A stretch of 64,000 nt of DNA from an uncultured Bacteroides sp. Lineage in GTDB: Bacteria > Bacteroidota > Bacteroidia > Bacteroidales > Bacteroidaceae. A model generated the notes under the pieces. The model made no database searches. It was given only the letters and a program-made list of their open reading frames with translations, and was not told the origin of the DNA. Below are positions 1 to 8,886 of this stretch, piece after piece. Location of the stretch: contig NZ_OY782495.1 of NCBI RefSeq assembly GCF_963677715.1, positions 2,284,001 through 2,348,000 of the forward strand, read 5' to 3'. Each line of letters begins with the position of its first letter. The stretch's first letter is position 1. A program made the translations under genes and the position numbers.

Positions 1-72
1 GATCACATTACAAGCCATACAAAGTAAAAAGCTTACAGCTAAAAACTTATATATTAACTTTTCCTTATTCAT
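1..72 (-). CDS. Start of a lipoprotein gene (partial, runs off the window)
   Basis: Only the first 24 codons are inside the window. They read as a signal peptide with two Lys near the N-terminus, a hydrophobic stretch and a lipobox LCMAC, so the product should be an exported lipoprotein. The ATG at 72 overlaps the last codons and stop of the GH9 gene (ATGAATAA), which suggests translational coupling and membership of the same leftward operon. Too short to assign a family; in this position of a PUL a surface glycan-binding protein or another glycosidase would be usual (inference). Confidence 0.6.
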   Translation of the reverse strand, partial: MNKEKLIYKFLAVSFLLCMACNVI

Positions 73-2590
73 TATTACTCAATATTTTTTGGGATGCTAA
101 AACCATATACATAAACCATGAAGCATGACCGCCTAAACAGTATTCACCTTCTTGCCACAAGAATGGAAACTGAAGCAATTCGGGCAAATCCGGACGAATT
201 AAATTAGTTCCGGGAGATACCCCACCCGGGATATAAGACCAGTCGGCACGATTAACACCATAAGCAGTTTTCATGGTTTCGGCACCCACTCCCGTAACAA
301 AGGTCGCCTGATTACGACCCGGATGCATACCAAGCAGGAATTGCATGGAATTGAAAATGTAATCCGGTGCAAACAAATCAGGATAGGCGGCATATAAATA
401 GCAGTAATTGTAGCCCAGTTGCTGGGGTTCCCAAGAACCTGAAGAACGGTTTCCTCTGTCATAAGGCACTCCATACGGAGTCTCACTACTATATTTTTGA
501 TACATAGCTTGTAATTCAGGCAGAGCTTTACGAACAGCCTTACTAAAACGCACATTCCCGACAGCCTTGTCAAAACGCCCTATAAACCAGCCTGTACGGC
601 GAATGTTCTTACAAATAAGATCTTGTTGTTTCAGGACGAAATCACGGTATTCAGCGTCTTTCGTCGTTAGATAGAGTTCCACGGCTGCATGTATCTTCGT
701 GAGCATTAACCAGTCATTATCATAACGAGTGGTTTTGAATAATTCACGAGCTATTTCCAAACAATCCGCTCCCAACGCATCGTTATACCCTTTCAATACA
801 CGGGATATACCTGCTAACCAGGCGGCTACCTGCAATTCACGTCCAGGGTTATCTTCCGTAAATACCCAGCGATCATCATCAGTTCCGCTGATATGGTCAG
901 TATGTGCCGATGCATCTCCCAAATGTACATATTGCCGTACAGTTGGACAAATGATACCTCTGTAAAGACGCCCCAAAGCCTTCCAACCAGCTACTACAGT
1001 CATTGCACCGTTTTCTACTTGCTGCAACACATCGTTCTTTCCATCCGGCTGATGTATCTCTACGATTTTCTTCTCAAAATCAATGGATGTTTCGTCCCAG
1101 TAAGCACCGAAATTCTCAAAAGCCATGGCGAGAATATATGCTTCACCTGCTTGTGATTCCACACGCAAGTCATAATCCCCCGCATCGTGCCAACCTCCGA
1201 CATTCAATCCCGGAATAAAATCACCCGGCTTATATTTACAGAGAGTGGATTCCCCCTGACTATATCCATCAATATGATTGATATTTGTTTTAGCCATACG
1301 TGCATCATCCTGATGACAGAGATCATGCCAAACACGATATTTTTCGTTCACACGCATATGACACATCTGTACCGGCAAAAAATATTCTATCTCCGCCTGC
1401 CATATACCTTTATCCCAGACATCTTTTGCTATGCGGAATACCGGAGAAAGCGCATCACCGTACCTGACCTGATAAAGTCCGTCTTCCGTTACTTCCGTAA
1501 AATCGAACTGCAAATAATGATAACGTTGAAAATCTCCCCAATCTTTAGCAGCCTGCTGCTTTACCAACACCTTACCATCAGCTGTGATACGATAAAGAAT
1601 CGGTTGCTTAAAGCTTGTATCACGCTTATCCAGCTCAATGACCGCTATTTTCTTCTGATCGGGATGATACCCGACCTGTGAAGTTTGTACTACCGGAGCA
1701 TAACGCCAGTCTTTGGTGACCGTAGGACGAATAATCCATTTTACAGCTTCGCTTTTTGTTCCTGAAGGAAACTCCGTACGCAACACAAACCAACCATTAT
1801 TGTGATTTATGCGCCCATCATACAACAATAAGTCTCCTTTCTCGCTTTCAATCGTTATCTTTGCCAAATCGTCTTGGGGATTGAGAACAAATGTTTTCCC
1901 TTTGGCAAAAGGAGCAGCAACAATATCATCGGCAATCATTGGATTATAAGTCTTCCGATCCAGCAACAGCTGGTCTAAATCAGCCTTACCTTCAGGATTG
2001 AAATCTCCGATATGTTCTGTATTGGATACTTGTGTCATTGTCGGCCCCATTGCCTGATGAGGAAAAATTCCCGTTTTATTATCCATAATCCAAGGCTTTC
2101 CCAACAAAGTTGAAGGCACTAATTCCAGATTAAATCCCAACTTACCTGCAAACCGCTCCGGTACAGGCTGATTCAAATCAACAGTCAACACTAAATAATC
2201 CTTTACTCCTTTTACTTTAACAGTATAGCTAAAAGCAAAATCGGGATAAAGCATCGGATTGAATCCGGACATGTGCTTGGCTGAATCTGGGTAACTCAAC
2301 GTGACACGAATCTCGTTATTAGCCTCATCCACCACGCGGTTCCTCATTTTAGGTAATCCCTGCCATTGTCCCTGTGAAATCTCAAAACGTACATCACCGC
2401 CAGCGGCCCTACGGTCTCCATTCAAGACTAAAGTCACACCTCCCTGATGCCCTTCGGGATAAACATCACTGAAAACCATCACATTGGCTCCGCTGTTTTC
2501 AAAGTATCCCGACGGATTGATTTTGAAACTCTGGGCTTGTGAATTTACACAAAACATCAGTGTTATCACACCTGTTATCAGTTTCTTCAT
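65..2590 (-). CDS. GH9 family glycoside hydrolase with N-terminal accessory and CelD_N Ig-like domains
   Basis: This is an inverting GH9 enzyme of 841 residues, expected to cleave beta-1,4 glucan-type backbones. It has a signal peptide ending near AQS (about residue 20). Residues 20 to about 300 form a conserved domain I do not recognise. Around residue 305 an Ig-like CelD_N domain starts (VQTSQVGYHP), followed by the (alpha/alpha)6 catalytic domain. The GH9 signature GGWHDAGDYD gives the catalytic-base region D469/D472, and E816 in GEYCLGG is the likely acid. It is the fifth gene after GH31, SusC, SusD and epimerase, with 5 bp between it and the epimerase gene. The second GH9 at 35720-38251 is similar along its whole length. 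The substrate is inferred from context (xyloglucan or another beta-glucan); some GH9 members have exo activities on other sugars. Confidence 0.85.
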   Translation of the reverse strand: MKKLITGVITLMFCVNSQAQSFKINPSGYFENSGANVMVFSDVYPEGHQGGVTLVLNGDRRAAGGDVRFEISQGQWQGLPKMRNRVVDEANNEIRVTLSYPDSAKHMSGFNPMLYPDFAFSYTVKVKGVKDYLVLTVDLNQPVPERFAGKLGFNLELVPSTLLGKPWIMDNKTGIFPHQAMGPTMTQVSNTEHIGDFNPEGKADLDQLLLDRKTYNPMIADDIVAAPFAKGKTFVLNPQDDLAKITIESEKGDLLLYDGRINHNNGWFVLRTEFPSGTKSEAVKWIIRPTVTKDWRYAPVVQTSQVGYHPDQKKIAVIELDKRDTSFKQPILYRITADGKVLVKQQAAKDWGDFQRYHYLQFDFTEVTEDGLYQVRYGDALSPVFRIAKDVWDKGIWQAEIEYFLPVQMCHMRVNEKYRVWHDLCHQDDARMAKTNINHIDGYSQGESTLCKYKPGDFIPGLNVGGWHDAGDYDLRVESQAGEAYILAMAFENFGAYWDETSIDFEKKIVEIHQPDGKNDVLQQVENGAMTVVAGWKALGRLYRGIICPTVRQYVHLGDASAHTDHISGTDDDRWVFTEDNPGRELQVAAWLAGISRVLKGYNDALGADCLEIARELFKTTRYDNDWLMLTKIHAAVELYLTTKDAEYRDFVLKQQDLICKNIRRTGWFIGRFDKAVGNVRFSKAVRKALPELQAMYQKYSSETPYGVPYDRGNRSSGSWEPQQLGYNYCYLYAAYPDLFAPDYIFNSMQFLLGMHPGRNQATFVTGVGAETMKTAYGVNRADWSYIPGGVSPGTNLIRPDLPELLQFPFLWQEGEYCLGGHASWFMYMVLASQKILSNNE

Positions 2591-2595
2591 AAATA

Positions 2596-3834
2596 CTATT
2601 TTAAACGATTATATATTTCCACTCCTAAACGTACCGTATGATACGGACAACGCCACATACTCACTTTGGGTGCATCTTTCATAGGCTCTCCGTCAAAACA
2701 GTCACTATACCATTCACCGTATTCCTTGTCTATCATATGATCTTTCACAAAAGTCCAAACCGTGTCAGCCGATCGCAAATAAGCATCATTCCCACTGATT
2801 TGCCAAGCATTAACGCAAGCTATCATGGTTTCAATTTGTCCCCACCATGAAGCATGTTTGGTTTTCCTGCCGGCTTTCTTTTCATAAATCATATAACCTT
2901 TATCACTCATTCCTTCGGATAGACAGGCACTCGTCACATTCAAAGCAAGTTGGTTTGTCCTTTTTATCAAATTCTGATCTTCCAAGGTACGGGCAGCCTC
3001 ACAAAGCAACCATCCCGCTTCAACGTCATGTCCGTAAGAATCCATCTCAACCAAACTATTCCAATCATTATCAAAGAATAAATTAAAATGTTTCCTCGCG
3101 GGATTGTAGATGCGGTTCATAAACAAATCAACACAAAACTCAAGTCTCTTCCTCAGACCGTCGTCCTTCCAGCATTGATATAGGAGAGTATAGGCTTCCA
3201 TTACATGTAAATGGGCATTCATGGTCTTGGGAGCGTTATGATCATATTTATCTTGCAGTTTCCAATCTCCTGTAAAAGATTCCACATAACCGTCATGTAG
3301 TGGTTCACGCCCTTTTGCTTCCAAGACATGGTATAAACTGATGGCTGTTTTCAAGCTTTCATCGTTACCCGTTGCCAAATAGTGTTCTGCCAGTCCATAG
3401 ATAGCATAGGTCATGGCATACGTATATTTTGAAGCATTCAATACCTCACCGTCAGAATTGACCAGCCAATATACCCCACCATTAACCTTATCTATAAATG
3501 TATTGATAAAATAACGCTGTGACTTATTAGCAAGTCTCAGATAGACTTCATTCCCAAACATGCGGTATGCAGCAGAAAAGCTCCACAGAATCCGGGCATT
3601 CAGAACTCCTCCTCTTGGAGCATCTACTACCGGAGTACCATTTCGCAATACAGTACCATAAAAACCACTGTCAGGTGCTACGTCATAATCTATCCAAAAC
3701 GGTAACACACTATCCCGGACATTTGCAACAATTTCCGTACGTATGCGCCTCTGTACGTCTGCAATCCCAAAGCTAGGTTTACAACCTGCTAGGCAAAATG
3801 CAAGTAATATCATCCAACACACTCCCTTTCTCAT
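2596..3834 (-). CDS. Cellobiose 2-epimerase (AGE superfamily), predicted lipoprotein
   Basis: Converts the reducing-end glucose of beta-1,4 disaccharides such as cellobiose to mannose. 412 residues, with the (alpha/alpha)6-barrel motifs of the AGE family: NARILWSFSA, NAHLHVMEAY (H208, H210, E213), YGHDVEAGWLL (H269, E272) and WRCPYHTVR (H399). H269 and H399 sit where the catalytic His pair is expected if the Ruminococcus albus enzyme numbering is shifted by the extra N-terminal signal (recalled, not aligned). The N-terminus is a lipoprotein signal with lipobox LAGC (C18), so the enzyme should be membrane-anchored outside the cytoplasm, whereas characterised cellobiose epimerases are mostly cytoplasmic. 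It lies between SusD and GH9 and supports a beta-1,4-linked substrate. Confidence 0.85.
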   Translation of the reverse strand: MRKGVCWMILLAFCLAGCKPSFGIADVQRRIRTEIVANVRDSVLPFWIDYDVAPDSGFYGTVLRNGTPVVDAPRGGVLNARILWSFSAAYRMFGNEVYLRLANKSQRYFINTFIDKVNGGVYWLVNSDGEVLNASKYTYAMTYAIYGLAEHYLATGNDESLKTAISLYHVLEAKGREPLHDGYVESFTGDWKLQDKYDHNAPKTMNAHLHVMEAYTLLYQCWKDDGLRKRLEFCVDLFMNRIYNPARKHFNLFFDNDWNSLVEMDSYGHDVEAGWLLCEAARTLEDQNLIKRTNQLALNVTSACLSEGMSDKGYMIYEKKAGRKTKHASWWGQIETMIACVNAWQISGNDAYLRSADTVWTFVKDHMIDKEYGEWYSDCFDGEPMKDAPKVSMWRCPYHTVRLGVEIYNRLK

Positions 3835-3885
3835 AAATCCTCTTATTATAAATCAAATATAATATATATTTGTCCCGTACCGTAC

Positions 3886-5577
3886 TTAATACCCCGGATT
3901 CTGATCTGCCTGGTTGATAAGCGGATTGGTCAGAATCTCATTTGTTGGAATCGGGAACAACTCTTGGTAACTTTGATGCTCAAACATACGGAAGGAATCG
4001 CCTGTACGTAAACATTCCTCTTGAGAAGAATTTAAAGCCGTCTTCGGATATTCACATTTAAACCATTCATCAGCCATTCCCATGCGACATAAGTCTTGAT
4101 AAAGCGAAAACTCGGCATTGAATTCATGGCGACGTTCTATAGCCAGTGCCACTTTCCATACCGGAGAAGTATAACCTTTAGTTGCTTTATAACTTGTATA
4201 ATAAGTTTCAGCATCCGGAACTTCCACCGTATGAGTACTCAGCATATCGGCAGGCAAATCAATCATAGTAGTTCCTATCTCCAGATTACCCCAGGCACGG
4301 TTACGTATCTGGCGGATCATTTTCCATCCGGTAGCATCATCACTCGTTTCAAAGCAACATTCGGCATAGTCTAACATTACACCCGCATAGCGTTTCAAAG
4401 TCAATGAAATGGGGTTGAATACTTTATTGTTCTCGCCCGGCTTACATCTCCAATATTTCAGCGAATAAACAGTAGGCATATTCTCGGAACCTTGAAAAAG
4501 TCCGTCAAAACCGGGTGTCGCTCCCACTGTCTGTTTTGTAATGGGATGCGTATCACCTTTAGCCACAGCAGAATACTGACGACGTTTATCACCTGGTTCA
4601 AAGGAACGTACAAACTCCCAAGAAAGACAAAGAGACCCCCATCCTCCCCATTCAGGTGCTGCGCATAAATATCCATACCACATCATGGCATCTGAAGAAG
4701 AATCGGCTCCCCATCCCATAAAACCCTGATCATGATACATCACCTCGAAAACAGACTCTTTTGTCCAATGTGTATCCCAAGCATGAAGATTACCGAAACA
4801 AGGTTCCAATGAGTAAGTTCCGCTCTCTACAATGTCTTTCAGCTCGGCCTTTGCTTTTGTAAAGTCTTTCTGCAACATATAAAGCTCCGCCAGATAAGCT
4901 TTGCAAAATCCCTTGGTGATGCGTCCATACTCACCATTTATTGGTAACCACTCCAGATGGTCTCGTCCAAACGACAAATCTTCTTCAATAGTTGCATAAG
5001 TTTCCTCCAAGGTTTCCGGACGTGCTTTCCCCACTGAAGTGGTATAAGTTTCGCCAGTCAGCAACATCGGTACACGTCCGAAGAGTTTGGTCAGATATAG
5101 ATAATTATATCCGCGGATAGCACGCGCTTGTGCCTCATAAATAACCTTAGTGTTACTATCTGCGAATATGGAGGGATCAGCTGTTTCCAATCCGGCCAAA
5201 AAACGATTGGCACGGTCCACAGCCCGATAGCTCATCCGCCACGCAGTCTCTAAAGAACTTTTGTCGGCTTTCCATGCATGGCGTTGCCATTCCGCATCCC
5301 ATCCCGAAGCCTGGCAATCCATAGTAGCATGATTGGCGGCAAACACTTGGGGCTTGAATCCCCAGACTTCATCATCGCTGCCACTTGGACCATGTTGGTC
5401 TGTGTAAAAAGTATCATAAAGCCCATTTAGTCCGGAAAGGACATTCGCTTCTGTTTTATACATGAAGTTCGACGGAAGAATATCATAATGATCCACGTCC
5501 AGATAATCATCACAAGATATCAGGGTACCTAAGGCCAGCACACCCATCAGCAGTTTATATAAGTTTTTCATAATCAT
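3886..5577 (-). CDS. SusD/RagB-family outer-membrane glycan-binding lipoprotein
   Basis: Surface lipoprotein that caps a SusC channel and captures oligosaccharides. 563 residues, with a signal and lipobox LISC followed by DDYLDVDHY, typical of SusD N-termini. The TPR-like N-terminal half contains ARAIRGYNYLYLTKLFGRVPML, the family hallmark, and the C-terminus ends in FPIPTNEILTNPLINQADQNPGY, the usual SusD tail. Two possible ATGs (5577 and 5571) differ by two residues. It lies 21 bp downstream of the SusC gene and is clearly its partner. The sequence alone does not give the ligand. Confidence 0.95.
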   Translation of the reverse strand: MIMKNLYKLLMGVLALGTLISCDDYLDVDHYDILPSNFMYKTEANVLSGLNGLYDTFYTDQHGPSGSDDEVWGFKPQVFAANHATMDCQASGWDAEWQRHAWKADKSSLETAWRMSYRAVDRANRFLAGLETADPSIFADSNTKVIYEAQARAIRGYNYLYLTKLFGRVPMLLTGETYTTSVGKARPETLEETYATIEEDLSFGRDHLEWLPINGEYGRITKGFCKAYLAELYMLQKDFTKAKAELKDIVESGTYSLEPCFGNLHAWDTHWTKESVFEVMYHDQGFMGWGADSSSDAMMWYGYLCAAPEWGGWGSLCLSWEFVRSFEPGDKRRQYSAVAKGDTHPITKQTVGATPGFDGLFQGSENMPTVYSLKYWRCKPGENNKVFNPISLTLKRYAGVMLDYAECCFETSDDATGWKMIRQIRNRAWGNLEIGTTMIDLPADMLSTHTVEVPDAETYYTSYKATKGYTSPVWKVALAIERRHEFNAEFSLYQDLCRMGMADEWFKCEYPKTALNSSQEECLRTGDSFRMFEHQSYQELFPIPTNEILTNPLINQADQNPGY

Positions 5578-5598
5578 ATTTTTAACATTACATTAGTA

Positions 5599-8500
5599 TT
5601 AGAATTGCACACTCAAACCGAAAGTAACCGACATCGGAAACGGATAGCGTCCGCCGTCGAACCCGGAAAATAATACATTGGAGTCACCTACTTCCGGATC
5701 TCCAAACTTATTATAAGGCGAAATCGTACATACATTATCAACGCTGGCGAACACACGGGCACTCTCCATCTTCACTGACTTCAACATATTTTTCGGGAAT
5801 GTATACCCTACCTGAATATTTGAAATCTTCAAATAATCCCCTTTCTGAATATAGGCATCAGATACACGCATATTCTTGTTATAGTCCCTCTTTGTAATAC
5901 GCGGGTATCGGGCTTCTACATTCGAAGCCGACCATGCATTCTTTACATATTCTGCCAATACATTCTGGTAACCACCATCGGGGCCATAGACAGAAGTCAA
6001 ACGGGCGGAAGAATAAGAAAGGATATCCATGCCGCCAACTCCATACAGATTCATTGAAAAATCAAAGCTTTTCCAAGAGGCAGTAATGTTCATCCCATAG
6101 GTAAGCTTAGGATATCCATTACCAATAATGGTACGGTCGGCATCGGTAATCTGCCCATCGTTATTCAAGTCAACAAATTTATAGTCACCGGGTTGGGTCG
6201 TCGGATCCTGATATACGCCGCTCTCAACTCCTTTTTCAACCGCAAGCTTGTTCATCTCATCAATCTCAGCCTGGGTTCTGAAGATACCGGCTACTTTCCA
6301 ACCATAGTATGAGCCTACCGGAGAACCATTCTGTGTAATAGAATGATTATCCCAGTTATCACCATCCTGAGCGGATCCGGATTTGCTGAATATCGGATCA
6401 CCTACTTCAACAGCTTTATTTTTCAAAGTAGAACCATTCAAACTTACGCCGATATTCCAATCATTGAAACTTTTATTCCATGCAACGCTAAATTCAAAAC
6501 CGGAATTACGAATATGTCCTGCATTGGTATAAACATTTGAGAAGCCGGTGGAAGGACGAATCTGCCGATACAAAAGTAAGTCTTTGGAATCACGAATAAA
6601 GTAATCGGTAGAGAAGGAAAGTTCATTATTCATAAATGCAAAATCAATACCAATATTTGTCTGCTCATTTGTTTCCCACTTCAAATTAGTGTCAATTTCC
6701 TTTTGCTGGGCAACGCCGGCGGCATTCAACACACTGGCTCCATTAAAGACCCAATACATTATATTAGCCGAAGATAACTGATCGACGGATAAGTTTGTAC
6801 CACTACCTGCATTACCAGTCTGCCCCCACCCGGCACGTAACTTCAGGTTACTGAACAGATCCAAATCTTTAATGAACTTTTCTTCAGATATACGCCAGGC
6901 AAAGGAAGCGGAAGGAAATGTACCGTAACGATTGCCGGCACCAAAGTTTGAGGAACCGTCACGACGTACTGTGGCTGTTACAATATAACGATCATTCAAA
7001 GCATAAGTCAGACGTCCGAAATAAGACAAAAACCTTGTTTTCAGATTCAGGCCGCCATCTGTCTGTTTAGATGAAGGATCATTTGTCAATGAAATCACAC
7101 GAATATTATCCGCCGGAAAATCACTTGCACTGGAACTCAAATAGGCACCGTTTGTATCACTTATAGAGAAACCAGCCATCGCATTCACACGATGATGGTC
7201 ATTGGACCAGTCGTAATTCAAAAACGTTTCCAGACCAAGTGAGGTAGATTGACTCTGGTCCAGAGAAAATGAATCTTTGCGATCCTGAGAGCCGAAAGTT
7301 CTATCATTATAAGCCGTATAGCTGTTATTACCAGTAGTGTAATAATTATAACTGGCAATCGTCTTAAAAGTCAATCCTTTATACAAATCAAGTTGCATGA
7401 AAGCACTGGCAATCAAACGATCCCATTTATTTATGCCATCAGCGGTCCTGGCGGCGGCAACCAGGTTATCGGCCCCTTTGTTCACATCGCCATTACCTTC
7501 TTTTTTATAATGCCCCCAGGTACCATCAGGTAAAACAATAGGCATGGAATAAAATATGCCGTCCTCCACATAATCCATTGTCGGAATGGCCTGCGCATAC
7601 CTTCTCAGGTTACCGCTACCAACTTTTTCCGAATGGGAATAATTCAAATTCAACCCTACGTGCATGAAATCCTTTACCTCATGGGTGATATTTGCACGTG
7701 CCGTCAAACGCTTAAAATTTGATTCAATCACGATACCTTGATTATTCAAATAACCCAAAGACAAGTTAGATTGAGTATTTTCGTTACCTCCCGATGCAGA
7801 AAGATTATAATTCTGTTGTAATGCTGTACGGGACATCTCATCCTGCCAATCAATATTATTCAATTTGCCTATATAATCCTCGCCGTATGCCAGATTCGTC
7901 ATGGCAATACCGTCATTCTTAACGGCAGAACGTACGGCACTTGCAAACAAATCTGCATCAGCTACGTCAATTTTGTTTGCATTGAATTGGAGGGCATAGT
8001 TAGCTGAGAAATTAACCTTTGACTTACCTTTACCTCCACCCTTGGTAGTAATCATAATTACACCATTTGCACCACGGGTACCATAAATTGCCGTAGCCGA
8101 AGCATCTTTCAAAATCTCAATGGACTCTACGTCATTCGGGTTCAAAAAGTCAATGGAAGTTCCCACCTGCACTCCGTCCACTACATAGAGCGGATCAGCA
8201 GAACCATTGACAGTCGCCACACCCCGAATCCGGATGGAGAAGCCTCCTTCCGGATCACCGGAAGAACGAATCACTGACACTCCGGCCGCAGCACCCTGCA
8301 AGCCCTGACCCAAGTTTACCGGATTCCGTTTCATCATATCTTCGGCGTTTACGGAAGCTACGGAACCGGTTAAATCGGACTTCTTCATTGTACCGTAACC
8401 TACAACAACAACCTCCTCCAATGTTTCGGCATCCTCTTTCAAAATAATTTTCAAAGCATCCATACCATTAGTTACTTTGACGGTTCGTGTCAAATAGCCG

Positions 8501-8772
8501 ATATAACTGGCCTTTAATGTGGAACCTACGGGACATTGCAAAGAAAAGTTACCGTCCAGATCCGTAATCATACCGTTCGTTGTACCGTCCACTATGACAT
8601 TGGCACCAATAATAGGTTCACCTTTCTCATCCAGCACCCGTCCTTTTACGATAACTACACTCTGCTGTACGACAGTGATACTTGCAACGGGCAGGATGCC
8701 TGTTGCAAAGAGAGGTCCGGCACATGCCAATGATACTGACATTATGCCCAAATACTTCATCACATTTTTCAT
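5599..8772 (-). CDS. SusC/RagA-family TonB-dependent outer-membrane transporter
   Basis: Imports oligosaccharides across the outer membrane using TonB energy, with the adjacent SusD as lid. 1057 residues: signal peptide, a carboxypeptidase-D-like domain at about residues 40-105 (VKGRVLDEKGEPIIGANV), then the TonB-box/plug start EEVVVVGYGTMKKSDLTGSV, the plug (YVVDGVQVG, DASATAIYGTRGANGV) and a beta barrel ending in a C-terminal Phe. It has no STN signalling domain, which agrees with control by the neighbouring hybrid two-component system rather than by a sigma/FecR pair. It is the second gene of the leftward operon, 114 bp after GH31. Confidence 0.96.
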   Translation of the reverse strand: MKNVMKYLGIMSVSLACAGPLFATGILPVASITVVQQSVVIVKGRVLDEKGEPIIGANVIVDGTTNGMITDLDGNFSLQCPVGSTLKASYIGYLTRTVKVTNGMDALKIILKEDAETLEEVVVVGYGTMKKSDLTGSVASVNAEDMMKRNPVNLGQGLQGAAAGVSVIRSSGDPEGGFSIRIRGVATVNGSADPLYVVDGVQVGTSIDFLNPNDVESIEILKDASATAIYGTRGANGVIMITTKGGGKGKSKVNFSANYALQFNANKIDVADADLFASAVRSAVKNDGIAMTNLAYGEDYIGKLNNIDWQDEMSRTALQQNYNLSASGGNENTQSNLSLGYLNNQGIVIESNFKRLTARANITHEVKDFMHVGLNLNYSHSEKVGSGNLRRYAQAIPTMDYVEDGIFYSMPIVLPDGTWGHYKKEGNGDVNKGADNLVAAARTADGINKWDRLIASAFMQLDLYKGLTFKTIASYNYYTTGNNSYTAYNDRTFGSQDRKDSFSLDQSQSTSLGLETFLNYDWSNDHHRVNAMAGFSISDTNGAYLSSSASDFPADNIRVISLTNDPSSKQTDGGLNLKTRFLSYFGRLTYALNDRYIVTATVRRDGSSNFGAGNRYGTFPSASFAWRISEEKFIKDLDLFSNLKLRAGWGQTGNAGSGTNLSVDQLSSANIMYWVFNGASVLNAAGVAQQKEIDTNLKWETNEQTNIGIDFAFMNNELSFSTDYFIRDSKDLLLYRQIRPSTGFSNVYTNAGHIRNSGFEFSVAWNKSFNDWNIGVSLNGSTLKNKAVEVGDPIFSKSGSAQDGDNWDNHSITQNGSPVGSYYGWKVAGIFRTQAEIDEMNKLAVEKGVESGVYQDPTTQPGDYKFVDLNNDGQITDADRTIIGNGYPKLTYGMNITASWKSFDFSMNLYGVGGMDILSYSSARLTSVYGPDGGYQNVLAEYVKNAWSASNVEARYPRITKRDYNKNMRVSDAYIQKGDYLKISNIQVGYTFPKNMLKSVKMESARVFASVDNVCTISPYNKFGDPEVGDSNVLFSGFDGGRYPFPMSVTFGLSVQF

Positions 8773-8886
8773 AAATATTAAATATTTAAGTTTAACAAAG
8801 GCCCTGTTTAACGAATATCAAAAAAAGAACTTCCTCTTTCTTCCATCTCCGTTAGGGTAAATTTAATATATTTTTTAAGATTAAGT

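Noticed and set aside
1187-1681. 164-codon open frame antisense to the first GH9 gene
   Set aside because: It is a shadow frame of a clear GH9 coding sequence and has no family features.
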